Counted from the first letter of the stretch, positions 31,767 through 43,045 are shown. The stretch is 64,000 nt of DNA from Penium margaritaceum (GCA_023375785.1 SZWC01004989.1:95391-159390), one strand, 5' to 3'. Notes: generated by a model from the letters alone, not told the origin. Numbers and translations: made by a program.

Positions 31767-32312
31767 ATCTCCCCCTTGCACCGTAGCCTTGATGCCCTGT
31801 TCTTCGAACTTGTAGCATTTTTTAATCTCATATCGTAGTCCGTGCTCCATGCAGCTCGCGTCGTGCCTGTCCTTGGGCTGTGCCTTGGTCATGGCATCGG
31901 CGAGCATGCGCTTAGTGCCACTATGCACAATAGCCGCATCTCCCTTCGCCACCAAGTCCCACGCGTAGTGATGCCGGATCTCGATGTGCTTTATCCTCTT
32001 GTATAGCACCAAGTTCTGGGTCAGGCTAATGGCACTCATGTTGTCAACGTTGAGTACCGTTGGCTTCGTTTGCGGCACGCCGATCTCATTTAATAGCCGA
32101 CGAGGCCACACCGCCTCCTTTGCGACTTCCGCGAGCGTGATATACCCTGCTTCAGTGTTGGATAGCGCTACGGAGTCCTGCTTCCTGCTTGCCCATGAAA
32201 TTGCTACACCACCAAGTACAAACACGTATCGTGATGTTGATTTTGTCTCACCTTCATCACCAGCCCAGTCGACATCCGAGTAGCCGACCAACTCAAGGGA
32301 GTCATCGTGCAC
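31767..32312 (-). pseudogene. C RNase H
   Basis: The minus-strand open frame 32312-31761 (183 aa) starts MHDDSLELVGYSDVDWAGDEGETKSTSRYVFVLGG, the copia RNase H start with its first Asp. VALSNTEAGYITLAEVAKEAVW (Glu of the family's TEAEY) and VLNVDNMSAISL (second Asp) follow, then KHIEIRHHYAWDLVAKGD and MLADAMTKAQPKDRH. All catalytic positions I can check are present. The frame is complete to its end at the LTR but lacks the upstream RT, from which a TGA separates it. Confidence 0.82.
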
Positions 32313-33047
32313 TCCCCCTCAAAACACGAGTCGCGACTGTTTTGTGGCCTTGAGATAGCAGAGTATCAGCTTCACCACTTGCCAATGTAGCGGCCTGGAG
32401 TCAGCGACATAGCCGCTCACTTGGCCCCCCACGAAGGCCAGGTCGGGCCGCGTCGCCACCATGGCCTATATGATGCTCCCCAACGCAGACTTGTATGGCA
32501 CACCTGCCATCTCCTTCTCCTACTCATCCTTACTTGGCCCCATGTTTGAACTTTGCTCACATGTAGCGGTCATGGGTGTATCAATGGGGTTGCACTCCTC
32601 CATGTTGTAGCGGCGGAGCACCTCTTGTACGTACTTTGCCTGCCCCATCTCCAGCGTGCGTGCTTTGCGGTCCCTCTTGATGGCAATGTTGAAGTAGTAC
32701 TCGAGTTTGCCCATGTCGATCATTTTGAACCGTCCGCCCATCTGCCACTTCAGGTTCATTAACTCCCCCATGTTCGATGATAGGAGGATGAGGTCATCCA
32801 CATAGAGGACTACGATTTGGTGCTACCCCAGCTGCTTTTCCACGTACATGTTGTGATCTGCCTCGCAGCACTTGAAGCCAAGCTCGGTCATGAAGCCGTC
32901 CATTTTCAGGTACCACATGAGTGGCGCTTGCTTCAGCCCGTAGAGGGCCTTGCAAAGCCGGCACACCTTCCCCACTAGCGCGTCTACTCCTTCCGGCACC
33001 TCCATGTAGACCTCCTTATCTAGGTCACCATTGAGGAATGCGATTTT
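32313..33047 (-). pseudogene. C reverse transcriptase, C-terminal part
   Basis: Minus-strand RT. 33047-32823 contains IAFLNGDLDKEVYMEVPEGVDALVGKVCRLCKALYGLKQAPLMWYLKMDGF, and 32801-32520 starts at VDDLILLSSNMGELMNLKWQMGGRFKMIDMGKLEYYFNIAI. The catalytic YVDD block is thus preserved, but a TAG (about 32825) lies just upstream, and TAG codons near 32522 and 32466 break the rest. AMVATRPDLAFVGGQ is readable across them. The 5' boundary is the A6 solo LTR, which splits the MDVKTAFLNG motif. Confidence 0.8.
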
Positions 33048-33816
33048 TCTTGACCTGATATGCTCCTTGTCCATGGCTGATATTTGGACAGGTAAAGGAC
33101 GGACTACGCATGCAATGCTCCCTTGGAGTAAGTACCCTAAGTCTGGTCGAGATAGACAGGCCATACATTGCTCCTTTGGAGCAAGTACCCTTGGTCCAAT
33201 CTGGATAGTATAGCCAACAAATACTACCTAGGACAGCTCCTTGTGGCTTAGACGTTTCAGAGTTAGTCTCTGGAGCGAGAGGTCACTGGGTCAAATCCCA
33301 GCCCGGTGACTAACTTCCTTTGTGACCAAAAGGGTGATAGGAAGGTTATAAGAGACATTTCAGAACATTCCAAGGTCCTTCCTGGTGGCTGGCGCCACTT
33401 GGCGGTCACAAGGAATGCCATGTAGGCAGCGGGATGACGCAATCAAGATTGCCCCCAAAGTGGCTCATCAAAGGAGCCACTGCGCGCCTAGGATAGAGGC
33501 TGACTCTTGGACTACAAGAACCTATCAGTTGCCTGTCATTCAGTACAGTTCTTACCTTTGAGACTCCATACAGAGTTGTCCACCAGAGGCAGATACTTAA
33601 GAAGCATTGGTTGGTCTAAGCCCCAGGAGTTCGCTCTTCGCGCGAAAGTGACAGGTGCCAAGGACATAGTGGAAGGAAGTGATTCCTATAAACTTCCCAG
33701 TGTAGAACCTTGGCCCTGAGGGTGATATCATCTCTTGGTTACAATACCAAGAGCGGTCGGTGGGAACTTTTGTGTCGGAACTCGTTTTCTAGACCGTTGC
33801 CTCAGACAGGTTAACA
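33048..33816 (+). repeat. Solo family A LTR (A6) inside C RT
   Basis: A 769-bp family A LTR with no internal region, starting TCTTGACCTGATATGC and ending CAGGTTAACA. C pol is contiguous across it. The flanking pentamers ATTTT (33043-33047) and GTTTC (33817-33821) agree at 3 of 5 places and fit a decayed target duplication. It arose by recombination between the two LTRs of a former element. Confidence 0.85.
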
Positions 33817-34844
33817 GTTTCTACATCCATTTGAAAGACTCCATAGTCCGGCGCTGTCGCCACCGAGAGGATAGAGCGGATGGAAGCGAACTTTGCCACT
33901 GGTGTAAAGATTTCATCATAGTGTTCACCCTTCTGTTGGACATACCCCTTTGCCACCAGCCGCGTCTTGTACCCTTCCACCTTCTCCTCCTTGATGAGCT
34001 TCTTCTTGAAGATCCACTTGGAGCCAATGATTTTTACGCCCTCTGGTCTGTCAATCGACTGGCCAAGTGCCGTTTTTTTGGGAGGCAAGCTCAAAATTTA
34101 TGGCTCCCTCCCACTCAGTCCCATCCTTCTGCTACAACGCCTCCTTGACGGTCTCGGGCTCCTCTTGCGCAAAGAACGCTCAAGCAAATTCAGTCCAGGT
34201 GCCCCGCGCGACATCGTATTGTTTTTCCATCCTCCTTGCGCGTCCGCTTTGTTCGGGCTACTACTATTGAGGCTGCTGCTGCTATTGCCGTTGCTGCTGT
34301 TGCTGCTAGCCTCTTGCGATGCCACTTGCACCGCTGGCCTACTCCCCCTCTCTCGAGGACCGTGGAGATTTGGGCTCACTCCCACCCTCCTCATTCAGCT
34401 CCATTCCTGCCAGTGCTTTAGACTCATTGTCCGACTCGGCAGAATGTAAATCGGCCGCTCCAAAATTGCCCGAATGGTTCTCGCTGGCTATAGCTGATGG
34501 GACGTCACCCTCTTTTGCGTCCTTCGGCGTTTCCTCCTCGAGGAGTGGCAGCCACTCCCCTTGCTTGGAGAGACCCGCGTCCTTGTTTGTCCAATGACTG
34601 TCCTTGTCAAATGTGACATCGTGACTCTTAATAATCTCCTGCCTCCGCGGGTGGAAGAGCCTATATGCCTTGCTTCCGCTTTCGTACCCGACAAAGATGC
34701 ATCGGCGAGTTCACGGATCTAGCTTATACTACCCCTCCCGTGCGTGCACAAGAGCATGTACAATACAACCAAATGTATGGAGGTCGGCCACAGTTGGTTT
34801 CCTCCCAATCCACACTTATTGTGGTGTATTCCACACCTTAAACT
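33817..34844 (-). pseudogene. C RT N-terminal part, linker and integrase end
   Basis: Minus strand. 34844-34600 is the integrase tail: KFKVWNTPQ-stop-VWIGRKPTVADLHTFG and RRCIFVGYESGSKAYRLFHPRRQEI. Then comes a Ser/Asn-rich linker (SSNGNSSSSLNSSSPNKADA, about 34330-34240). 34094-33817 is the RT start: IDRPEGVKIIGSKWIFKKKLIKEEKVEGYKTRLVAKGYVQQKGEHYDEIFTPVAKFASIRSILSV, ending at FQMDV where A6 interrupts. The RT piece is clean. The linker and integrase are in different frames. The left and right neighbours are A6 and A5. Confidence 0.78.
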
Positions 34845-35610
34845 TGTCAACCTGCCTAAGGCGACGGTGTAGAAAACGGGTTCCGACACAATGGTTCCCG
34901 CCGACCGCTCTTGGTGTTGCAACCAAGAGATGATATCATCCTCAGAGCCAAGGTTCCACACTAATAAGTTCATAGGAATCACTTCCTTGCACTGTGTCCT
35001 TAGCACCTGGTCACTTTCACGCGAGGAGTGAACTCCTAGGCTTAGACCAACCAATGCTTGTTTAGTGTCTACCTCTGGTGGACAACTCTATATGGAATCT
35101 CAAAGGTAAGAATTGTACTCAATTAGAGGCAATTGATAGGTTCTTACAGTCCTCGAGCCAGCTTCTAGCCTAGGCGCGCTGTGGGTCCTTGGATGAGCCA
35201 CTTTGGTGGCAATCTCGATTGCGTCATCCCCCCTGCCTACACGGCGCTCCCTCCGACCGCCAAGTGGCGCCATCCACTAGGAAAGACCTTGGAATATTCT
35301 AAGATGGCTTTAAGAACCTCCATGTCGCCCTTTTTGTCACAAAGAAAGTTAGTTACCAGGCTGGGATTTGACCTCTTGTCCTCTCGCTCTAGAGACTAAC
35401 TTTGGAACGTCTAAGCCAGAAAGAGTTGTCCTACGTAGTGTTTTCTGGCTATACCATCCATATTACACCAAGGGGACTTGCTCCAAAGGAGCAGTGCATG
35501 ACTTGTCTATTCGGACCAGACTTCCGGTACTCCAAGGGAGCAATGCATGCCTACTCCGTCCGGTGCGTGTCCAAATATCAGCCATGGACAAGGAGCATAT
35601 CAGGTCAACA
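34845..35610 (-). repeat. 3' LTR of A5
   Basis: On the + strand it runs from TGTCAACCTGCC to ATCAGGTCAACA, 766 bp. The purine tract of A5 follows at 35611-35628. Confidence 0.9.
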
Positions 35611-37300
35611 AACTTTCCCTTGCACCTTTGTCCATTAGCTGTGAGATCTCTCCTCTCTCCAGTAGTCTTCACCTTAGCCTTCATCCGCTACATTGACCAT
35701 ATCGATGCCTTGAGTACCTGCAGACTGCAGTTCGTTGTCCAGCGCCTTTGTCATGCAATCTGCGAGCACCTTGGTCTCCATGTATTCCAGGTCCACGATC
35801 TCCTTTGCGACCAGGTCACGTGAGTAGTATTACCTGATGTCGATGTGCTTGGTCTATCCGGGGATGCCATTATCCTGTGCCATTTTCATGGCACTTTTGT
35901 TGTCGATGTGGATCTCTGTTTCCTCTTTTTGTGGCACTTTCATCTCGACAAGCAGAGTGTGTAGCCACTATATCTCCTTGCATGCTTTTGACAGAGCGAT
36001 GTACTTTACCTCAGCGGTAGAGAGGGAGATACAGTCTTACTTTGTGCTAGCTCAATGGATTGCACCACCGTTTAAGAGGCAGACAAAGCCTGAGGTGGAC
36101 TGTCAGTCATCCATTCTTCCTCCCCAGCCGGCGTCTTTGTAGCTCACCAGCCGCAATGGATCAGATCGTTCTTGGCCTCCAAACTGGAGTCCCATGTGTC
36201 GGGTCTTATGTAGATAGCGCATGATGCGCTTGACTGCTTGCCAGTTCTGTGGCCTTAGATTGGCCACAAACCTCCTCACTTGTCCCACAACATAGCAAAT
36301 GTGAGGCCGTGTTCCTACAATGGTATACATGAGGCTGCCAGTAGTAGACTGGTAGGGAATGTTCTTCATCTCACGCCGTCCTGCTTCTGTGCTTGGACTC
36401 ATGGAGGAGGAGAGCTTGATGTATGTCGTCATGGGTGTACTGATGTACTTGTAGTCCTCCATGTTGTAGCTTTTGAGGACCTCCGTGATGTAATTGATCT
36501 GGTTTAGCTCGATGGTGCCTGCTGCTTGATTGCGGTGGACTCCTATCCCGAGATAGAACTCAAGCGGACCCATGTCCAACTTGAACTTGTTGCTAAGATC
36601 TGTCTTCAGCTTGTTCAACAGCTCGACGGATGACGAGCAAATGGTCTGGTCATCCACGTACAGTGCAACCAGCATCAAGCCTTGTCCATCCTCCCGCACA
36701 TAGACACTAGGGTCATTCTGGCAGTGTGTGCAGGTGAGCCCAGCCATGAAGCCATCCATCTCCTTGTACCACATCCTTGGGGCCTATTTCAGTCCGTAGA
36801 GTGCTTTGAATAGTTTGCAAACCTTGCCGTCTGGAGCTTTCACAACTTCGGGCACTTCCATCAACACTTCTTTGTCTACCTTCCCATTGAGGAAATTTGT
36901 TTTGACGTCCATCTAGTGGTCCTCCAGATGATTTGAAACAAACATGCCCAGCATGGGTCTGATGGAGCCAAAGGTGACGATAAGTGTGAAGGTCTCCTCG
37001 TAGTCTGAGCCTGCATGATGGGAAAACCCATTTGCCACAACTCTTGCCTTGTACTTGTCAATGTTACCATCCTGCTTGCACTTTTTCTGGAGTACCCACT
37101 TTGACCCCACCACGTGCGCGTTTGGGGGCTTGTCCACAAGAACCCATGTTCCGTTCTCTTCAATGGATGTGAGTTTGCTATCCACTGCCTCCTACTTGGT
37201 CGCATCTGGCATGTTCATAGCCTCCACTACAGACACAAGCTCACCCTACGCCAAGCATGACCAGCTCAGTCCGGTCCATTTTGCACTCTTAGTATTGTAC
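35611..37300 (-). pseudogene. A5 RT and RNase H
   Basis: Minus strand. 37185-36913 carries the RT start (NGTWVLVDKPPNAHVVGSKWVLQKKCKQDGNIDKYKARVVANGFSHHAG). 36774-36103 (223 aa) runs MWYKEMDGFMAGLTCTHCQNDPSVYVRED, then LYVDDQTICSS (YVDD), LDMGPLEFYLGIGVHRNQ, GSLMYTIVGTRPHICYVVG and the RNase H start SYKDAGWGGRMDD, where the catalytic SDADW is changed to KDAGW. RNase H C-terminal parts to 35640 are fragmentary. A TAG replaces the Trp of AAKWKE near 37193. Dead. Confidence 0.8.
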
Positions 37301-38409
37301 TTTGGCGCAGCTTTCTTTTGGCGTATACTACGCCGAACTGTTGCTAGTGGCGCTTCAAGGCTTAGTTACTTCTGCTGCTCTTACAGTGCAAGTGATCTGT
37401 TGTTTGAGGAAGAGTTTGTGGCCTCGAAGGTTGACTAAGAGATCTCTAGCGACTCAGACGTAGTGTCAGAGTCTGTCGATGTATCAGCCTATACAGCCAC
37501 TCTCCCTGGAGCCCCATTCTTCACTAGCACCATCTGCCTGTTCTCAGGTGCCTGATCACCTACCTCGAGAAACACAACTCACTCTCCTAATTTAAGAGCA
37601 TGGATAGGGTCCAGCTACTCTCCCTCGCCAAGTGTCCTTTCATCAAACTCAACATCTCAGCTCCTGATGAGCTTTCCAACCGCTTGGTCCCACAGTGTGT
37701 ACGCCTTGTGTGCAGTGTCGTATCTAACCATTACTCATTTACAAGCGCATGCATCGAGCTTGCCACTTCCTTGTCCTACTTAGACCTTTGCCTAGGCAGT
37801 ACAGCCAAAGACCCTCAAATGTGAGTCATCTGTCTTCTTCCCTGACCAAGCCTCCTATGGCGTCCAGAGCTGCTTCTTACCATACCTTCGAAGCGCGGCT
37901 GCCGGAGTGAGATTCACAAGGTAGCAAGCAGTTCTTGTAGCTTCAGCCAACAAGCAAGGTGGGAGTTTGGAGTCAAAGAGCATGCTTTGTCTCATGCCGA
38001 GGATGTTTTAGTTCATCACTTGGCAACGCCATTACTATGGGGGGTGTAAGGCCTGGTGGTCTGGTGGTTGATGCCGTATTGGCTCAACCAGCCTTTGCAC
38101 GCCTCGAACTCACCACCGTTGTCCGTGCGCAGTACCTTAACCTTCTTGCCTGTCTACCGCTCTACCATCACGACACTCTTGCAGCTTCTCCTTGACTTTT
38201 CCCTTTGTCTTGAGGAAATAGATCCACATCTTGCGACTGTGGTCATTGATGAACATCAAGAAATACTTTCTGCTGCCGTTTGAAGGTGTACAAAATGGTC
38301 CGCACATGTCAAAGTGAATCAGGTCCAAGATTGCTACTGCACATTGTCCATTACGCCCAAAGGGCTTTCTTTTAGCCTTGCCTTGGAGGCATGGCTCACA
38401 CTGTTGCTT
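37301..38409 (-). pseudogene. A5 integrase core and C-terminal part
   Basis: The minus-strand frame 38418-38137 has CEPCLQGKAKRKPFGRNGQCAVAILDLIHFDMCGPFCTPSNGSRKYFLMFINDHSRKMWIYFLKTKGKVKEKLQE, which includes the second zinc-binding Cys pair and the first catalytic Asp (HFDMCGPF). Downstream, the second Asp and Glu are only traceable across frames (about 38110-37990). The tail and Ser-rich linker extend to about 37400. At the 5' side it is joined abnormally to an LTR-primer-site piece at 38410. Confidence 0.75.
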
Positions 38410-38572
38410 TGGACCCATAACTATTTGTCAACCTGCCTGAGGCGTCGGTCTAGAAAACAGGTTCCGACATAATCGTTCCCGCCGACCGCTCTTGGTATTG
38501 CAACTGAGAGATGATATCACCCTCAAAGCCAAGGTTCCACACTGAGCAGTTCATATGAATCAGTTCCTTGCA
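38410..38572 (-). repeat. LTR-end plus primer-site fragment embedded in A5 integrase
   Basis: Minus strand: the last ~145 bp of a family A LTR (38426-38572, ending GGCAGGTTGACA), followed by AATAGTTATGGGTCC, which is the LTR-proximal primer-site sequence. Then integrase resumes at CAACTGTGTGAGCC. On the other side the integrase TGCAAGGAACTG and the LTR TGCAAGGAAGTG overlap, so the join used that shared sequence. In A4 and A3 the integrase runs on without it. Confidence 0.8.
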
Positions 38573-39238
38573 CTTTTCCTCATCCTTGGCCTTGCATCCC
38601 TCCATCCCATGGACCACTTCGTGCTGTTGCATAGCTTCCAGTGTGCTGTCGGCCACATGGCCAAGCCGCGTATGCCACAGCTTAGCATCTATGTCCGTGG
38701 AGTTGGCGGCCATGGTGATGGCTTGTGGTGCAAAATCGGGCTTTGGAGACTTGGGCTCTTGAACCGGTGCATATCCCTTATTTGTACTTTCAAGGAGTTT
38801 GGTCTGCAGCACGTGGAGCCCATCAACTCTTGGTACCTGTGGGACAAGACTCTGCTTGGGAAAGGAGATCTTGATGACCTTGTTCTTGACAATCACGGCC
38901 TCCTCCTTCGTGAAGACGACCATCATGTCATGGTCCACGATTTTGGATACTGACAAGAGGTTTGCCGCACAAGACAGCATGTAGACGACGTTCTCTAGCT
39001 TCAAGTCTTTTTCAGCACTGTTTACGTTGATGCTTATCAACTTATCTCCCTCGCCTTGCGAATGGACAAGGCTGCCGTTGGCACACCTGAAGCAACGTTT
39101 AGTGTCCCCGATGGAGATGAACACATCCTTCTCCCTTAAAGAGTGTTGGTTCATGCCAGATTCAAGCCTATAGGCTCCACGCTTGAGCAATGCCGCTCCC
39201 TTGGTTGCCGGCACGCTCTCAGCCATTGTATTCTTCAA
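38573..39238 (-). pseudogene. A5 protease and zinc-binding start of integrase
   Basis: The minus-strand open frame 39238-38573 starts MKNTMAESVPATKGAALLKRGAYRLESGMNQHSLREKDVFISIGDTKRCFRCANG (protease region; the family's catalytic Asp-Ser/Thr-Gly reads LESGMNQ). VVYMLSCAANLLSVSKIVDHDMMVVF and LWHTRLGHVADSTLEAMQ (HxRLGH zinc ligands intact) follow, up to KAKDEEKCKE where the inserted LTR piece starts. This is the longest intact stretch of the family A protease-integrase junction here. Confidence 0.8.
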
Positions 39239-40092
39239 CTCCTTCTTACCCTTTCTTTTGCCCTAATATCTACCACCATGATCTTTGTCTTCCTTCTTAG
39301 GAGCCTTGCACTCCTCTGCCCAATGCCCAGGCTTGCCGCAGTTATGGTACTTTCTAGGACGTTTGAACTATTTCCACCGCCACCATTGCCTTTTCCTCCA
39401 CCCCCACCGCTTCCGCTGGTGCTCTGACCAGAAGAGGAGTTGTTGCCACGACCACCGTACTATGTAGCATAGGCTGAAATGTTAGCCTCACTACAGTTGC
39501 GACGCATGGCCTCGTTACGCACGTACTCGGAAACTACCTCATACGTCAAATCCTCCTCCTTTCAACAGCCAAAGACGGTGATCAGAGGACCCGAGCTTTC
39601 AGGTAGCGCTATGAGGAGGATCATGGCCTGCATGTTGATGTCCATTTCCTAGTTCATTTGCGTCACTTGCTGCAGTAATTCTTCAAACAACAACAAGAAA
39701 TCTGGAATCGACTCTCCCTCGCTCACCCTCATCGAAAGCAGCTTTTGAAGGATTGAGAGGCAATTTGCAACAGCCGTTGATTGGCGTACACGTGAAATCT
39801 TCTCATACGCCTTTGATGCATGTGTGATACCTTGAAGGTAGACATGCATTGACTCATGCACTGATGTCACAAGAATCGCAAGCGCCATGTCATTCTTGAC
39901 ACTCCACACTTCATATCCTGGATCTCTTTTTGTAGGTTCAACCTCTTCTCCAAGGAACATGTTCAAGTAGCCAACACCTTCATGAAAATCTCAAATTGCC
40001 ATTTCCACGAGGGAAAACCAAACCCTGTGAACTGTGACATCCAACCGTTGACTCATCCGAGAGTGAGCATCACGGGTGTCGTCATACTGCTT
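39239..40092 (-). pseudogene. A5 gag
   Basis: The start at 40092 is MTTPVMLTLG, as in A4, followed by a stop and VNGWMSQFTGFGFPSWKWQFEIFM. The frame 39966-39649 has the gag core (EPTKRDPGYEVWSVKNDMALAILVTSV, SKAYEKISRVRQ, VSEGESIPDFLL). A Ser/Gly-rich part follows with the knuckle CGKPGHWAEEC, whose His is present, unlike in A4 (about 39310-39350). There are several stops and one shift. Confidence 0.8.
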
Positions 40093-40435
40093 CTCTTCTT
40101 CTCTGCTTCCCTACTTTGTTGAGGCCCATGTAGGCTGATATAGGCTGTTGTCTACTATCGGCTTAGAAGGTGCAGATCCGTCGCTTACCCCTTATGTGTT
40201 GATCACCTGCAAACAGAGAAAAAGGCGAACCCAAGGTCGTGCCTCTAAGGGCAGAGCTTATCCTGGTTACGGCCAAAGTTACATGCCTCCAAGGGCTTAT
40301 CCTTCGCCCTTGTTAACCAAGTGCCAGCACCTGCCGTCGGAGCTAATGCAACAGATGGAGCAAATGGAGCTGATGGGCGATACAAGACAGAGAGGGCGAG
40401 AGAGTGTGCAGAAGCATGCCTTGCAACTAGTCTGT
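40093..40435 (-). other. A5 leader
   Basis: Non-coding, with the same AGGATAAGC / ACGACC tandem block as in A4 and a repeated GGAGCAAATGGAGCTGATGG stretch. No gene is seen. Confidence 0.55.
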
Positions 40436-40450
40436 GTGAACACATAACCC
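40436..40450 (-). other. A5 primer binding site, half-tRNA type
   Basis: On the minus strand, GGGTTATGTGTTCAC starts two bases after the LTR. It differs from the family form GGGTTATGGGCCCAC at three places. Confidence 0.7.
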
Positions 40451-40452
40451 TT

Positions 40453-41217
40453 TGTCAACCTACCTAAGGCGACGGTCTACAAAACGGGTTCCGACACAAT
40501 GGTTCCCACCGACCGCTCTTGGTATTGCCAATAAGAGATGATATCACTCTCAGAGCCAAGGTTCCACACTGAGCACTTCATAGGAATAACTTCCTTGCAT
40601 TGTCTCCTTAGCTCCTGGTCACTTTCACGCAAATGAACTCCTGGGGCTTAAACCAACGAATGCTTCTTTAGTGTCTGCCTCTGGTGAACAACTCTGTGAG
40701 TCTCAAAGGTAAGAACTGTACTCATTAACAAGCCAATGACAGGTTCTTATAGTCCTAGAGCCAGCCTCTAGCCTAGGTGCGCAGTGGCTCCTTGGATGAG
40801 CCACTTTGGGGGCAATCTGGATTACGTCATCCCCCCTGCGTACATGGCGTTCCCTGTGACTGCCAAGTGGCGCCAGCCACCAGGAAGCACCTTAGAATGT
40901 TTGAAGATGTCTGTTAGAACCTTCCTATCCCCCTTTTGGTCACAAAGAAAATAAGTCACCGAGCTAGGATTCATCCCGGTGACCTCTCGCTCCAGAGACT
41001 AACTTTGGAACGTCTAAGCCCAAATGAGGTGTCCTAGGTAGAGTTTGCTGGCTATACTGTCCACATTAGACCAAGGGGACTTGCTTTAAAGGAGTAGTGC
41101 ATGCCTTGTCTATGTGGACAAGACTTAGGGGACTTACTCCAAGGGAGTAGTGCATGCCTAGTCCGTCCAGTGCCTATCCTAACATCAGCCATGGACGAGG
41201 ATCATATCAGGTCAACA
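40453..41217 (-). repeat. 5' LTR of A5
   Basis: On the + strand it runs from TGTCAACCTACC to ATCAGGTCAACA, 765 bp. Confidence 0.9.
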
Positions 41218-41900
41218 GAAATCCGCGTTCTTTAGCGACTTCATTGGCGTCAGGTTCATGATGTACGCTGCTGTCCGTGCCGCCTCGCCCCCTGTACCGT
41301 TGCGCGAGGCTGGCATCGCTCATGGACCGGACCATGTTGAGGATGGTGCGGTTTGCCCTCTCGGTGACCTCGTTCTGCTGCGGAGAGTATGGCGTAGGTT
41401 TCTGCCATGCGATCCCCTTGCTCTTCATCCATGCCGAGCAGCCCTTGTACTCGCCACCGTTGTCGCTCCGGAACGCCTTTACCTTCAACTTTGTTCGCCA
41501 CTCCACAGCCACCACGAATTCCTACATGCATAATAAGACATCGCTCTTCCTCTTGTTGATGTAGAGGTAGAGCTTGCGGCTGTGCTTGTCGATGAAGGTG
41601 ACGAAGAAACGTGCCCCACCAATGGAGGGCTCAAACGGTCCACACACATTCTTGTGTACCACCTCCAACTTCGCCGACGCACGCGTCCCTTTGTCATCAA
41701 ACGGCTATCGTGTCGCCTTGCCCACCACCCATGGCTCGCACACGGCATTCCTTGGTGCATCCAGGCCCTTGACCTCAAGACCCGCACCACTTCCTTCTTT
41801 GCCATGTCCCTCATAGTTGAGGGAGCAATGTGACATAGGCGACGGTGCCATAGGTCCAGATTTCCTTCATCCTTTGTCACGAGGTTGACGGCGTCAATCC
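41218..41900 (-). pseudogene. C integrase, zinc-binding and core part
   Basis: Minus strand. 41890-41800 gives LDLWHRRLCHIAPSTMRDMAKKEVVRV (zinc-binding His pair). The core follows in another frame: CGPFEPSIGGARFFVTFIDKHSRKLYLYINKRKSDV. 41515-41207 reads AVEWRTKLKVKAFRSDNGGEYKGCSAWMKSKGIAWQKPTPYSPQQNEVTERANRTILNMVRSM, with the second Asp and the Glu of VTERANR. TAG codons lie at about 41708 and 41526. The end is cut by the A5 LTR; the tail continues at 34844. Confidence 0.8.
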
Positions 41901-43045
41901 TTACTCTTGCCACGGCCAATCACCTCGCCATCCCCCTCCTTCTGGGTGATGGCCTCCTTCTTGTTGAAGAGTACCTTGAGCCCCTTGTCGGTAAGGTGGC
42001 TCACTGACAGCAGATTTGCCCCAAAGTTGGGCATGTTAAGCACGTCGTAAATGGGGCATGGAATGACTGTCCCGTTCACCATAGACTCAATGCGAACATT
42101 GCCTTCACCGGTGGCCAACTCTGTTTTGCCATTGGCGCCATAGGCATCGAATGCCATATGGTTGCATTGTGTGTGGTGGCCTGATCCGGAGTCTATCACC
42201 GTGACTTCCGGATCCGTAAAGTCAGTAGACTCCCCAGCCATCATGGCTTGGGTGTCCTTCTTCCCGCCCTTCCTGGGCTGGTCTGACTTCTTGCTGGGGC
42301 ATTTGTGTGCGTAGTGGCCCCGTTTGCCACAATTGTAGCACCACCCCTTGATTTCACCTTTCTTGGTGCCCTGCTTGGCATCCTTCCCCTTCTTGCCTCC
42401 CCCTCCACCTTCAAGATGCACGGCATAGGCGGAAATTGATGCTGCCCCGCTCTCTCTCCCACCATGCCGCATCTATTCGTTGCAGACGTACTCAGCCACC
42501 TTTCGGTACTTCAGCTCATCGGCGGACCAGCTGCCTACAACGGTGATCATGGGATTCCAACTATCCGGCGGGGCCAGAAGGGGGATCATAGCTTGCAGCT
42601 AAGGGTCGACCTTCCATCCGATGGCTACGCACTTGGTAGTAAGGGACTTAATCTGCTGGAGGATCTCCATGATGTCGTCGCCTTCGTTGGCTCGGAGGGT
42701 GACGAGCCTCTTGAAGACGAAGAGCTCGTTAGCGAGGTTGGTGGATTGGTAGATGGTGCTAAGTTTCTTCTAGGCCACCGCGACTCCCATGCATCCTTGA
42801 ATCAGGGTGCGCTACGGCGGAGCTAGCGCTGAAATCAACAATGCAAGCACCTTCTTGTTGCGCTTCTTATGTTTGTCCACTTCCTCCGGCGTCGCGGTAT
42901 CCGGAGGTGCGGTCTCTTCACCCTTGACCAGCTCAAATAGGCCCTTGTCATCAAGGTAAACCTCAAACAGCCACCTCCACAAGGGAAAGCCATTTCCATC
43001 AAACTTGGAGACGGCGCTGATGCTCTCTTGCTCGGTCGGTACCAT
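41901..43045 (-). pseudogene. C gag and protease
   Basis: The ATG at 43045 (MVPTEQESISAVSKFDGNGFPLWRWLFEVYLDDKGLFELVKGEE) fits the copia gag start (FDG.NF..W). A TAG ends the first piece at about 42812; two more TAG codons and one before MRHGGRES follow. The 192-aa frame 42472-41894 has a basic, Gly-rich run, the knuckle CYNCGKRGHYAHKC (CX2CX4HX4C, intact) and the protease VTVIDSGSGHHTQ (catalytic Asp-Ser-Gly), then MPNFGANLLSVSHLTDKG. All stops in the gag part are TAG, so the frame is otherwise continuous. Confidence 0.82.

Larger units (their letters stand above)
34845..41217 (-). mobile_element. Complete family A copia element A5, inserted in C
   Basis: A 6373-bp minus-strand element, with LTRs 40453-41217 (765 bp) and 34845-35610 (766 bp). 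It cuts the C integrase just before the KFKVWNTP block. The flanking pentamers AAACT (34840-34844) and GAAAT (41218-41222) match at 3 of 5 places. Its integrase carries an extra LTR-derived piece (38410-38572). Because it sits in C, which sits in A3, it represents the third layer of nesting. Confidence 0.88.
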
